64,000 nt of DNA from DATAZK01 sp965199805 (GTDB lineage: Bacteria; Actinomycetota; Actinomycetes; Frankiales; Frankiaceae). Each line of letters starts with the position of its first letter. The first letter of the stretch is position 1. Location of the stretch: the NCBI GenBank assembly GCA_965199805.1, contig CBDATO010000001.1, forward strand, positions 2,914,001 to 2,978,000, read 5' to 3'. Made by a program: the position numbers and the translations under genes. The notes beneath the pieces are model-generated. The model ran no database searches. It was given only the letters and a program-made list of their open reading frames with translations, and was not told the origin of the DNA. Shown in pieces: positions 37,043 through 46,305 of this stretch.

Positions 37043-38701
37043 CCCGGAGATTTCACGGGGTATTCGCGTGACTGGGTGTTGATCAAATGAAAGGTGCCCC
37101 TGAGCAGGGAGGATGTGACTTGTCTAGGGTCATGTCCGTACCTGAGCAGGAGCACCTTTCTGGTGATGGATCGTAGCGGGTTCTATCCGCGTGTCCGGGT
37201 CGACGCGGCGGGCCGGCAGCTGGTGTCGCACGCCGGTGGGGTACTGCTGGTCGAAACGGTCCGAGCGGCCGGGTTGGACCGTGAGCTGTCGGCGGCACTG
37301 GGGTTGGCGCCGGCCGCAGGCCCGGCACGATCCAGCCAAGGTCGTGCTTGATCTGGCGGTCACGCTCGCCCTCGGCGGGGACTGCCTGGCCGACATGGCG
37401 ACGGTGCGGGCCGCACCGGATGTGTTCGGCCCGGTCGCCTCGGATGCGACGGTGTCACGCACCATTGCGATGTTGGCCGCCGACTGCGACCGGGTGCTGG
37501 CCGCGATCGCCAAGGCCCGGGCAGCGGTCCGGAGCCGGGTCTGGAAGGCCGCCGGCCGGTATGCGCCGAACGCCGGCGGCACGGTCACTGTCGATCTGGA
37601 CGCCACGCTGGTGACGGCGCATTCGGACAAGGAAGGCGCCACGGCGACGTTCAAGATGGGCTTCGGTCATCATCCGCTGCTGGGCTTCGTCGACCACGGC
37701 GCGGACGGCACCGGTGAGATGGTCGCCGGCCTGCTGCGGGAGGGGCGGGCCGGGTCGAACACCGCCGCCGACCACATCAGCGTGGTGCGTCAGGCTTTGG
37801 CCCAGTTGCCGGGCGTCAGCCGCGGCCGGCCGGGCCGCAAAGTTTTGATCCGAGCGGACGGCGGGGGCGGCACGCATGGCTTCCTGGACTGGCTATCGGC
37901 CCGTGGCCTGGCCTTTTCCGTCGGGTGGACGCTTGCCGCCGGCGCTGAGCAGCTCATCCGCCGGCTGCCCGCAGCAGCATGGACCCCGGCTTATGACTCG
38001 GCTGGTGGGCTGCGGGACGGGGCGTTCGTCGCCGAACTCACCGGCCTGCTCGACCTGGCCCGTTGGCCGAAAGGCATGCGGGTCATCGTGCGTTCCGAAC
38101 GGCCGCATCCCGGCGCCCAGCTACGGATCACCGACATCGACGGCAACCGCATCACCGCCTTCGCGACCAACACCGCCACCGGGCAGCTCGCCGACCTCGA
38201 ACTACGCCACCGCCGCCGGGCCCGCTGCGAAGACCGGATCCGCCAGGCCAAAGATGGCGGCCTTCGCAACCTGCCGCTGCAAGGCATGAACCAGAACCGG
38301 GTCTGGCTCGCCATCGTCGGCCTGGCCGTCGACCTCATCGCCTGGACCCAGCTGCTCGCCTTCGCCGGCCATGAGGCCCGCAGCTGGGAACACAAGCGGC
38401 TGCGTCACCGGCTGTTCTCGGCCGCCGGCCGCATCTCCCGCCACGCCCGCCGAACCGTCCTGCACCTACCCGCAGGACATCGCTGGAGCCCGCTGATCCA
38501 AACCGGGCTGGCCCGCATCGCCGCCGCCGCACCCGGCTGAGCAGCAGCAACCCAGCTGACCGACGACCCGGAAGACCACCGCAGGAACGGCGCCACCCGG
38601 ACGCTCCGGGCATATCGTCACGCCCGGCTTCGGGATTTACATCGGACCAACCGAAGCCCGGCCCAACCAGACTCATTCAGTCGACGCGTGCAACATCCGG
38701 G
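37043..38701 (+). mobile_element. IS1380-family element G (1659 bp)
   Basis: The element is flanked by CTAG (37039-37042 and 38702-38705), with ends CCCGGAGATTTCACGGG and, complement, CCCGGATGTTGCACGCG. It lies precisely against the stop codon of the IclR-family regulator. It is nearly identical to element F. Confidence 0.92.
37163..38540 (+). pseudogene. IS1380 transposase of element G, frameshifted
   Basis: The start matches element F (GTG then MDRSGFYPRVRV), but two bases are missing near 37306 where F reads ALGCWRRPQARH. From there the frame is open to LARIAAAAPG, with LDATLVTAHSDKEG, IRADGGGGTHGF and RARCEDRIRQAKDGG. The damage is different from that in F, showing that the two copies decayed independently after duplication. 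Confidence 0.9.
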
Positions 38702-39460
38702 CTAGGGCCGCCCACTCTGTTGCATCCGTTGCGTGAGTAGATGTGCACTCTGCAACAGCAGCCGTCCTAGGCGCGCAGTCCGTCGGGCATCGAAGCGCGA
38801 TTCGACCCCAGTAAGGCTCAACGCCCAACGAGGTCGGCAGTTGTAATCGAATACGGCGGCACCGATACCCCAACTGCCTTCCACGACAAGTCCCGGGTTA
38901 ACGGCATAGCCCGTGACGCGCGTCGCGCTGACGCGTTGGTGCAGTGCGCGCCGTGAATGCGTTCGCCCCCAGTGATGGGTCAGCGCGCTGCTGGCGATAT
39001 AAGCATCGGCGGCAGCCTCCGGGAGATGCGCAAGGATGGCTAGGCCAGCCGAGGCGACACCAAGCGGGAACCGGATGCCCTCGTGGAGCACGTGCGAACG
39101 CAGCGGAAAACTTCCTTCAACCTCAAGCAGACAGACCGTCTCAAGGCCCCGAGCGGCAGATAGGTAGGCACTCTCCTCGGTCCGTTCAGCCAGGTCCACC
39201 AAAAGATCTTGAGCGATTCCTGCTATGTCGTAACGACCCGCGGCGGCGGTCCCCATGAGGAAAAGCTCTGGACCGAGATGCCAACGACCCGTCGCTTGAT
39301 CTCGGTCGACGAGTCCCTCGTCCGTCAGCGCGACCAGCAGTCGATGGGTCGTCGCTCGCGTCAAACCGGTTGCTCGGACGATGGCGGCTGTGGACAGACC
39401 CTGGGGATTCGCCGAACTAACGGCACGAAGCACTGACCCCGCCTTGCCGACAACTGACAT
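38702..39460 (-). CDS. IclR-family transcriptional regulator
   Basis: The 252-residue protein starts MSVVGKAGSVLRAVSSAN at ATG 39460. It has the winged helix-turn-helix (STAAIVRATGLTRATTHRLL, about residues 24-43) and the C-terminal effector domain (ETVCLLEVEGSFPLRSHVL, GVASAGLAILAHLPE). It is divergent from scoAB, which it probably controls in response to a keto acid or CoA-pathway intermediate, as PcaR-type members do; that link is inference from position. Its TAG stop is within the CTAG duplicated by IS1380-G, so the protein is not altered by the insertion. Confidence 0.88.
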   Translation of the reverse strand: MSVVGKAGSVLRAVSSANPQGLSTAAIVRATGLTRATTHRLLVALTDEGLVDRDQATGRWHLGPELFLMGTAAAGRYDIAGIAQDLLVDLAERTEESAYLSAARGLETVCLLEVEGSFPLRSHVLHEGIRFPLGVASAGLAILAHLPEAAADAYIASSALTHHWGRTHSRRALHQRVSATRVTGYAVNPGLVVEGSWGIGAAVFDYNCRPRWALSLTGVESRFDARRTARLGRLLLQSAHLLTQRMQQSGRP

Positions 39461-39625
39461 AGCGGGCGACCCGATGGAATCTCCTGACACAGTACGATCA
39501 TACGCCCACCAGGTGGTCACATGGAAGCGTCTGCGTTCGGTGAACGGTCAACCGCTGGCCTCAGCTGACGTCGGGCGATTCGCTCCAAGCGGCGATGACT
39601 CAGCACCCAAGGACGGAGGTCGGCC

Positions 39626-40336
39626 ATGACAAGACGAGCAACCGGCGCCCAGGAAGCACTCGACGGACTCTTAGTTGACGGTATGACGATCGCCGTCGGT
39701 GGGTTCGGCCTGTGCGGGGTCCCGACTGACTTGATTGCTGCAGTTCGGAGCTCGAGGGTGCGAAACCTTGAGATTGTCTCGAACAATATGGGCGTCGACG
39801 GTAAAGCCTTAGGCTTGCTGTTAGAGGCTGGCCAGGTTCGTAGAGTCGTTGCGTCCTATGTGGGGGAGAATAAGCTCTTCGCGGCGCTGTACTTGGCGGG
39901 CGAACTGGAAGTGGAATTTTGTCCGCAAGGCACTCTTGTTGAAAGGCTCCGGGCCGGCGGCGCCGGCATCCCTGCGTTCTACACGCGGACCGGAGTCGGA
40001 ACGGTGGTCGCCGCCGGAAAGCAAACCGCCGATTTTTACGGCGAATCCTATATTCTAGAACGGGCAATTGTGGCCGATCTCGCTCTCGTAAGAGCTCACG
40101 CGGGCGACGTTTACGGCAATCTGACGTATAGGTATACCGCCCGCAACTTCAATCCCGTCGTGGCCACCGCGGGGCGCGTCACCGTTGCCGAAGTTGAACA
40201 GCTTCAAGTTAAACCCTTGAACCCGGACCGTATCGTAACGCCAGGAATTTACGTAGATCGGCTTTTGGAGGTTTCGCAAACGACAAAATACATCGAACAG
40301 CGGACGGTGCGCCCTAGGTCGGGGGTACTGAATTGA
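39626..40336 (+). CDS. scoA: 3-oxoacid CoA-transferase subunit A
   Basis: The 236-residue alpha subunit of a class I CoA-transferase has the CoA-transferase signature TIAVGGFGLCGVPTDLI (about residues 21-37) and the conserved NNMGVDGKALGLLL and GVGTVVAAGKQT regions. With subunit B it would move CoA between succinyl-CoA and a 3-oxoacid such as acetoacetate (or 3-oxoadipate, if PcaI-like; the sequence alone does not settle it). GGAGG lies ten bases before ATG 39626. The stop overlaps the TTG start of subunit B by four bases. A divergent IclR regulator lies upstream. Confidence 0.88.
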   Translation: MTRRATGAQEALDGLLVDGMTIAVGGFGLCGVPTDLIAAVRSSRVRNLEIVSNNMGVDGKALGLLLEAGQVRRVVASYVGENKLFAALYLAGELEVEFCPQGTLVERLRAGGAGIPAFYTRTGVGTVVAAGKQTADFYGESYILERAIVADLALVRAHAGDVYGNLTYRYTARNFNPVVATAGRVTVAEVEQLQVKPLNPDRIVTPGIYVDRLLEVSQTTKYIEQRTVRPRSGVLN

Positions 40337-40962
40337 GCTGGAGTCGAGACAAGATGGCGGCCGTCGCGGCGCTTGAGCTGCAAGATGGCGACTTCGTTAA
40401 CCTAGGCATCGGAATCCCAACTCTAGTTGCAAACCACATACCGCCGAGCAAAAGTGTGACATTGCATAGCGAAAATGGATTACTGGGTATGGGTCCTTTC
40501 CCTTTGGAAGGCGATGAAGATGCCGACCTAATTAACGCCGGCAAACAAACGGTTACGGCTTTGCCTGGCGCGAGCTATTTCGACTCAGCCGAGTCCTTTG
40601 CGATGGTGCGAGGCGGCCATGTCGACCTGGCAATCCTAGGCGCGCTTCAGGTCTCGGCCTCCGGCGACCTAGCGAACTGGGCGGTGCCTGGCAGCGTCAT
40701 TAAAGGCATGGGGGGAGCCATGGATCTCGTTGCTGGCACCCGACGAGTAGTCGTCCTGATGGATCACCTGGACAAGAACGGCGAGCCGAAGCTCGTGGAA
40801 GAATGCACACTCCCATTGACCGGGGTTGGCGTGGTGAACCGGATAATCACGGACCGAGCAGTCATTGACGTCACCCCAATCGGATTGCGCGTGGTCCGAC
40901 AGGCGCCCGGTGAAGACTTTGCCAGCCTGCAAGCGGTTACCGGATGTCATCTCTTAGCATAG
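40333..40962 (+). CDS. scoB: 3-oxoacid CoA-transferase subunit B
   Basis: The 209-residue beta subunit begins at TTG 40333, overlapping the scoA stop (TTGA). The catalytic Glu that forms the CoA thioester is Glu47 in LHSENGLLGMGP. LGIGIPTLVANHI precedes it and GHVDLAILGALQVSASGDLANW follows at about residue 97. Length is normal for the family. In the M. tuberculosis leucine locus, scoAB lies beside the carboxylase/dehydrogenase genes; here those lie about 9 kb away, separated by IS elements. Confidence 0.88.
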   Translation: MSWSRDKMAAVAALELQDGDFVNLGIGIPTLVANHIPPSKSVTLHSENGLLGMGPFPLEGDEDADLINAGKQTVTALPGASYFDSAESFAMVRGGHVDLAILGALQVSASGDLANWAVPGSVIKGMGGAMDLVAGTRRVVVLMDHLDKNGEPKLVEECTLPLTGVGVVNRIITDRAVIDVTPIGLRVVRQAPGEDFASLQAVTGCHLLA

Positions 40963-41352
40963 GTGGCTGAGAGTCGCGTCAGGTGCTGATTGATCAAAAA
41001 CGCGGCCGTAAGGCCCGCGGTAAGCGGTAAGGCGCCCAACCGGTCTGCAACTTTCGTGGATGTCAGGATCACCGCTGTTGGGACCTTTGTAAGACTGTCA
41101 TTGACAACGATCGGACGCAGCCCGAATCTATGTCGAGATCTCGCCAGTCGCCGGCTCGACCACTGTGGTTCTCGGCATCGGTTACACCCCTCAACTACCA
41201 CGGTCTTGCACTGTAGGCTTGCACCGCAAGGCTCAAAAGATCGTTGTCAGTCCTCACGGCTGCTGATGCCAATTGATCGACAGACCGATCAAACCATCGC
41301 TTACAGCTAACCAGCTCGGGCAGGCCTGCGGCGAGTCTGCGCTGTCGCTTCG
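40963..41352. other. Intergenic, no gene recognised
   Basis: A plus-strand frame of 106 codons (40990-41310) and a minus-strand frame of 84 codons are both arginine/threonine-rich, without family resemblance. The 3' part of the region borders IS1182 at the CTAG at 41353. Confidence 0.5.
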
Positions 41353-41356
41353 GCTA

Positions 41357-42884
41357 GGAGTCTGCTGAACAATGCAGGTGTCGCTTCACCGGGTGTGACG
41401 CTAATGGCGGGACGATGTCCCGGTGCAGGGTCGATCGGAGGATCAGCGTCAGCTCGGTGATGTGGAGGCTTGGGCGGGGCATCTGCTGCCGTCGGGGAGC
41501 GTGTTCGCGTTCTTGGCAGCGCATCGCCGTGAGCTGTTTCCGGACGTGTTGTTCGCCGATCTCTTCCGCTCCGGCCGGGGCAGGCCGTCGGTGCCGGCGG
41601 ACGTGTTCGCGACGGTGATTGTGCTCCAGTCTCTGCACGGCCTCTCCGATCGTGAGGCGGCGGAGGCGGTGACGTTTGATCTGCGGTGGAAGGCCGCGGC
41701 CGGGCTGGCGGTGGAGGCGGCGTCGTTCCATGCCACGACGCTGACCTACTGGCGACGCCGGCTGGCCGCATCGGAGAAGCCGAACCGCATCTTCGAGGTG
41801 GTCCGGCAGGTCGTCGCCGAGACCGGGGTGCTGGCCGGCAAGACCCGGCGGGCGTTGGACTCCACCGTGCTCGACGACGCGGTCGCGACCCAGGACACGG
41901 TGACGCAGCTGATCGCGGCGATCCGCCGGGTCCGCCGCGACGTCCCCGACGCCGCCGGGGTGATCGCCGAGGAGTGCTCGGCGCACGACTACGACGATCC
42001 CGGCAAGCCAACCATCGCCTGGGACGACGAGGCCGCCCACGCCGCGTTGGTGAACCCGGACCATCACCTGTCCCGCTGGACAGACCGTCACGTTCACCCC
42101 GGTGATGCGGTCGGCGAAGTTCGGCCGCAGCTGCGACGGCTGCCCGTTCCGCGCGCGATGCACGACCTCGCTATCGAGCCAGACACCGGGCTGGTCACCG
42201 ACTGCCGGCTGAGCAAGGCCAGCGGTGAGGGCTCCGGCGACGCGGCGGTCGGCATCGAGCTGCTGGCGACCGAGGAAGCGCCGGTGGAGGTGCTCGGCGA
42301 CTCCGCCGATGGCACCGGTACCATGCTCGCCGAACTCCGCGACAGCGGACACCTATCCACAATCAAGCCCTGGCCGTTGCGGCACCCGATCCCCGGTGGC
42401 TTCACCACCGCCGACTTCACGGTCGATGAGATCGCCGGTCGGGTCGTGGTGCTGCATCAGCACGACGCGTTGCAACGAGCCCACCGAACCCGCTTCGCTG
42501 ACCCCGCGGTGCTCGCCGACTACCGGCAACACCGGCCCATGGTGGAACGCAGCATCGCCTGGCTCACCCGGGGCAACCGGCGACTCCGCTACCGCGGCAC
42601 GGTGAAGAACAACGCCTGGCTCCACCACAGCACCGCCGCCCTCAACCTGCGACGGCTACTCGCGCTCGGTCTGAACCGCGCCGACGGCTCCTGGGTCATC
42701 GCATGAGCCAGCCGAGTGCCCCCCCGAACACGTTTTTGACCACGACCCAGCCGCCAACGAGCCTCAGAGCCACCGAGGAGGGCGAGCTCTGATCACTCCG
42801 CAAGGGCTGTGACCTCCGAACGACAGCCTCGAGCCCCCTCCTCGGCACCATCCCCCGCAAGAACCCGCCTTCTTTAGCAGGCTC
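41357..42884 (+). mobile_element. IS1182-family element (1528 bp)
   Basis: The ends GAGTCTGCTGAA and, complement, GAGCCTGCTAAA are flanked by CTAG at 41353-41356 and 42885-42888. The right CTAG is also the flank of an IS481 end (42889 onward), so this element inserted at the target duplication of an older IS481. Confidence 0.85.
41423..42706 (+). pseudogene. IS1182 transposase with a relocated internal segment
   Basis: The 427-codon frame is open and has IS1182 landmarks: FADLFRSGRGRPSVPADVFA at the start, RALDSTVLDDAVA with a catalytic Asp, AIEPDTGLVTDCRLSKASG, VLGDSADGTG and the end YRQHRPMVERSIAWLTRGNR. However, the cysteine segment that in relatives follows AGRVV (CPAGQTV... CDGCPFRARCTTS) is missing there. 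It is found in another frame at about 42067-42165, some 280 bases too early, where the usual spacer before AIEPDTG is gone. The encoded protein would therefore be scrambled, and I treat it as inactive. Confidence 0.8.
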
Positions 42885-42888
42885 CTAG

Positions 42889-43010
42889 CTGTTCTGACCA
42901 CGGACGTTGTTGACAGTCGCGGCGTGGTGAGTTGATCGGGTTAGGGCCTCCAAGGCGGAGTGGGTGTTGCGAAGCATCCAGCCCCATATCCCAGGAGGTC
43001 TTCGTGTCCG
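42889..43010 (+). repeat. IS481 left-end relic d
   Basis: CTGTTCTGACCACGGACGTT and the following non-coding leader match the left ends of IS481-a and -b up to the ribosome site CAGGAGG. After GTG at about 43004 the sequence diverges into a short frame ending at 43108 that I do not recognise. Confidence 0.8.
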
Positions 43011-43270
43011 ACGCTCATGGGTCTGCACCGCAGTCGTCTGCGACGGTGGTGTCCGAGCCGCTGGTGGGACGAGTACTCGCTTACGCTGACCCGATGTTCG
43101 AGGCCTAGCGTTAGATCGTGCCGCCCACCGGCTGCCGGGCAGGGCAGGACGACTGGTGGGATGACGGGCCGCCGGCCTTCGGGCTTGGTCGAGCACTGAT
43201 CCAGTAGCACGACGCGGCCCTTCCCGCGGCTTAGATCGGATTCGGCCAAGGAAAGGGGCGCGGCCCGTAG

Positions 43271-44434
43271 ATGCTGTTCGTCGGTGATGACTGGGCGGAG
43301 GCCCATCCTGACATCGAGATCCAGGACGACACCGGGCGGCGACTCATCCGCCGGCGGCTGCCGGAAGGCGTGGCCGGCGTCGGTGTGCTGAACGAGTTGA
43401 TTGGTCGTGTCGCCGGCCTGGACGACGAGTCGGACCAGGTCGTGGTCGGGATCGAGACCGACCGAGGACCGTGGGTGGCGGCGCTGCTCGCCGCCGGCTA
43501 CCAGGTGGTTGCGATCAACCCCTACCCCGGTTTCGCGGCTCTTCGCGAATAAGGGTGTAGTCGGGGTCTGAAGCCGCCGGTCTCGAGCAGGCTTCTGGCG
43601 ATGTAGTTGGTGATGTTGCGGAAGCCGAGGGCACTGCCGCGTAGCTGTTCCAGTCGCCCGACATGCCAACCACTACACCCTCAACTGCGAAGAGCCGGTT
43701 TCGCGGTACCGGGACCGGCACAGCAGCTCGGGCGCCAAGAGCGACCCGGCAGACGCAAAGGTGCTGGCCGACCTGGTACGCACCGACCGAGAACAGCACC
43801 GGCCGATCGCCGGAGACAGCCAGCTCGCCGAGGCAGTCAAGGTACTGGCGCGCAGCCACCAGAACCTGTACTGGATGCGCGGACGGACGGCCAACACGCT
43901 GCGGTCGACTTTGCGCGAGTTCCACCCCGCCGCGCTCGAGGCGTTCGACGAGTGGCCGGTCGTGACGCACTGACTGTTCTCCCGCTCGCATCTACGCCGG
44001 AACGCGGCCGAGGGCTGACCCGGGCGAAGATCGCGGTAGTTCTTCGCCGCGGTGGCCGGCAACGCAACGTCGAGACCCGCGCCGAGCAGATCCAGACTGC
44101 TTTGCGCAGCCCTCAGCTTGAACAGCCGCCGCTGGTCGCCGAGGCGTTCGGCGCTACGGTCCGGGCCTACGTGAACCTGCTCGCTGCCACCGTCGCGCAG
44201 ATCACCAAGCTCGAAGGTGGCCTGGGCAAGGCTTTTGGCCGGCACCCGGCCGCTGAGGTCGTGCTGTCCCAGCCCGGGCTTGGCACCGTCCTCGGCGCCC
44301 GGGTGCTTGCCGAGTTCGAAAGATGACCCCAACCGCTACGCCTCCGCCAAAGCACGCAAGAACTACGCCGGCACCTCGCCCATCACCCGAGCCTGCGGCA
44401 CCCGCCGCATCGTGCGTGCTCGGTACGCCTGGCC
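43271..44434 (+). pseudogene. IS110-family transposase c, interrupted by a MITE
   Basis: The gene starts MLFVGDDWAEAHPDIEIQDD and QVVVGIETDRGPWVAALLAA, the DEDD N-terminus. After removal of the MITE at 43537-43696 it continues GPVLADLVRTDREQHRP, NLYWMRGRTANTLRS and LREFHPAALEAF. Frameshifts then lead to AEVVLSQPGLGTVLGARVLA and YAGTSPITRACGT, the transposase_20 domain. It ends where IS3-c begins (TGACCCCGTCTGG at 44435). Confidence 0.85.
43537..43696. mobile_element. 160-bp MITE derived from an ISL3-family element
   Basis: Terminal repeats GGCTCTTCGCGAATAAGGG and, complement, GGCTCTTCGCAGTTGAGGG enclose a core without a transposase gene. An 8-base duplication GGTTTCGC (43529-43536 and 43697-43704) flanks it, the ISL3 signature. 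On the minus strand the core keeps the last codons of an ISL3 transposase (LEQLRGSALGFRNITNYIAR), so it is an internally deleted derivative. The parental element is not the ISL3-a/b type and was not seen intact here. Confidence 0.85.
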
Positions 44435-45118
44435 TGACCCCGTCTGGCTGGTCCGGGTTGAGTGAGAGTCTTGCGGCCTACGTGTTGGGCGGGAAGGCTT
44501 CGCAAGATCATGACAACGAGGAAACGGCATTCGCCGGAGCAAGTCGTCCGCAAGCTGGCAAAGGCCGACAGGCTGCTCGGCGAGGGCAAAGAACATCGCA
44601 GATGTCTGCCGCGAGCTGCAGGTGTCGGAGCAGACCTATCACCGGTGGCGTAACCAGTTCGGCAGCCTGAAAGGCGACGATGCCAAACGGCTGAAAGATC
44701 TGGAATGCGAGAACTCCACGTTCAAGCGGCTACTCGCCGATGCAGAGCTGGAGAAGGCCGCGTTAAAGGAGATCGCCCGGGGAAACTTCTAGGCCCGGAA
44801 CGCCGCCGGGCGGCCGTCGCTCACCTGGTCCGCACGACGGGTGTGAGTGAACGGTTCGCCTGCCGCGCCACCGGGCAGCCCCGCTCAACGCAGCCACGCT
44901 CAACGCAGCGCCGCCCACCAGCGGCGACGACACCGTCCGACCCGATGCCGCGCTACACAGCTGGCTGCGGGCCTGGGCCAAGACGCATCCGCGGCGGCGG
45001 TTCCGCAACGCCTACTGGGACGCCCGCGGTGAAGGCTGGACCGTCAACCACAAAGAAGATCCAACGCCTCTGGCCTGAGGAAGGACTACGGGTCCCGCAA
45101 CGCCGCAGGCGCAAACGA
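44435..45118 (+). pseudogene. IS3-family element c, OrfA and partial OrfB
   Basis: OrfA starts MTTRKRHSPEQVVRKLAKAD at 44510, shifts frame near 44590 and continues VCRELQVSEQTYHRWRNQFG to KEIARGNF at 44792. OrfB follows in pieces (RRRAAVAHLVRTTGVSERFA, then KKIQRLWPEEGLRVPQRRRR) and stops at the CTAG used by IS481-c. The integrase core is missing. Confidence 0.83.
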
Positions 45119-45122
45119 CTAG

Positions 45123-46190
45123 TTGTCGTGACCCGTGACGTTGTTGACGGGCGGCGTGGCGGGTTGATGTTGGGAGGGCCTCCGGGCGGAGTGGGTGTGT
45201 CTGAAGCATCCATCCGACACCGGAGGTTCTCGTGTCGCGCGGTATGGCCCGCACGAACAGGTATGCAGCGTCGGCTGATCGTGGAGCGTGTCGCGGCGGG
45301 ATGGCCGCCGGCGCATGTCGCGGAACAGCTAGGAATCAGCCGGGCGACGGTCCACAAGTGGCTGCGCCGTTTCCGTGAGGGGGGCCCGGCGGGACTGGCT
45401 GATCGCAGCAGCCGACCGCACCGTCAACCGCGCCGGCTTCGTTCTCACGTGGAGGCTCGGGTGGTCGCGTTGCGGCGTAGCAGTCACCGGGGCCCGGTCT
45501 GGATCGCCGCCGAGCTGGGCCTGGTGGCAGGCACGGTCGGCCGGGTTCTACGGCGCCATCAGATGCCGGCGCTGGCGGCGGTCGATCCGATCACGGGGCC
45601 GGCGGTCCGCCGCCGACACAGCAACGTGCGTTACGAGCATCCGTACCCGGGTGACCTGCTGCATGTCGACGTGAAGAAACTTGGCCGGATTCCCGACGGG
45701 GGCGGCTGGCGGCTGCTGGGCCGAGACGCGACCGCCGCGCACCGGCACAAGCGGATCCCGCTCGGCTATGACTACCTGCGCGTCGCGGTCGATGACCGGA
45801 CCCGGCTCGCCTACATCGAAGTCCACACCGACGAGAAGGACGCGACGAGCGCCGAGTTCCTGCACAACGCGGCCGGTTGGTTTCGCCGCCGTGGCGTCAC
45901 CGTCCGCCGGATCCTCACCGACAACGCCCTCGTCTATCGCCGCGGCACGCAGTGGAGCGCGGTCTGCGCCACCCTGCAACTACGCCGCCGTTTCATACGA
46001 CCCGGCTGGCCCTGGACCAACGGCAAAGCCGAGCGGCTCAACCGCACCCTGCTCACCGAGTGGGCCTACGCCAAACCCTGGACGAGCAACGCCGACCGAG
46101 TCGCATCACTCGACTCCTGGGTCGATCACTACAACAATCGGCGAGGCCACTCCGCCCTCGGCGGCCAACCCCGGGTGAGTCCCCCTGGTG
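45123..46190 (+). mobile_element. IS481-family element c, right end lost
   Basis: The left end follows CTAG at 45119-45122 and has the leader GACGTTGTTGACGGGCGGCG. The right end has been replaced by IS256-c sequence after the codons for HSALGGQP. The interrupted host is IS3-c. Confidence 0.78.
45263..46190 (+). pseudogene. IS481-family transposase c, ends damaged
   Basis: From MQRRLIVERVAAGWPPAHVA the frame carries a helix-turn-helix (EQLGISRATVHKWLRRF) and a full rve core: DLLHVDVKKLGRIPDGGGW, RILTDNALVYRRG and NGKAERLNRTLLTEW, then NRRGHSALGGQP. The normal start (GTG 45231, MARTNRY...) is out of frame because of a small deletion near 45260. The normal end is missing, so the frame runs on into the IS256 gene. 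It is more distant from IS481-a and -b than those are from each other. Confidence 0.8.
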
Positions 46191-46305
46191 GTGGAGGTAG
46201 GCGGGCCGTGAGCCGGGCCGGGGCGTGTCGTTCCGGGACGGTGAGAGGTCACCGCGGAAGGTTCTGTGAGAACCGACCAAAGCGCTCACAGAAGAGGACT
46301 ACCGC

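Noticed and set aside
26340..38701. A composite transposon bounded by IS1380-F and IS1380-G
   Set aside because: Each IS has its own CTAG duplication, so each inserted separately; there is no shared duplication around the whole 12 kb block.
40990..41310. A 106-codon gene after scoB
   Set aside because: Composition is unlike neighbouring genes, there is no ribosome-binding site or family match, and an opposing frame covers the same bases equally well.
41354..42352. A 332-codon minus-strand frame opposite IS1182
   Set aside because: It is an antisense shadow in GC-rich DNA, arginine/proline-rich and without family resemblance. Similar long antisense frames opposite the IS1380, IS481 and ISL3 genes were dropped for the same reason.
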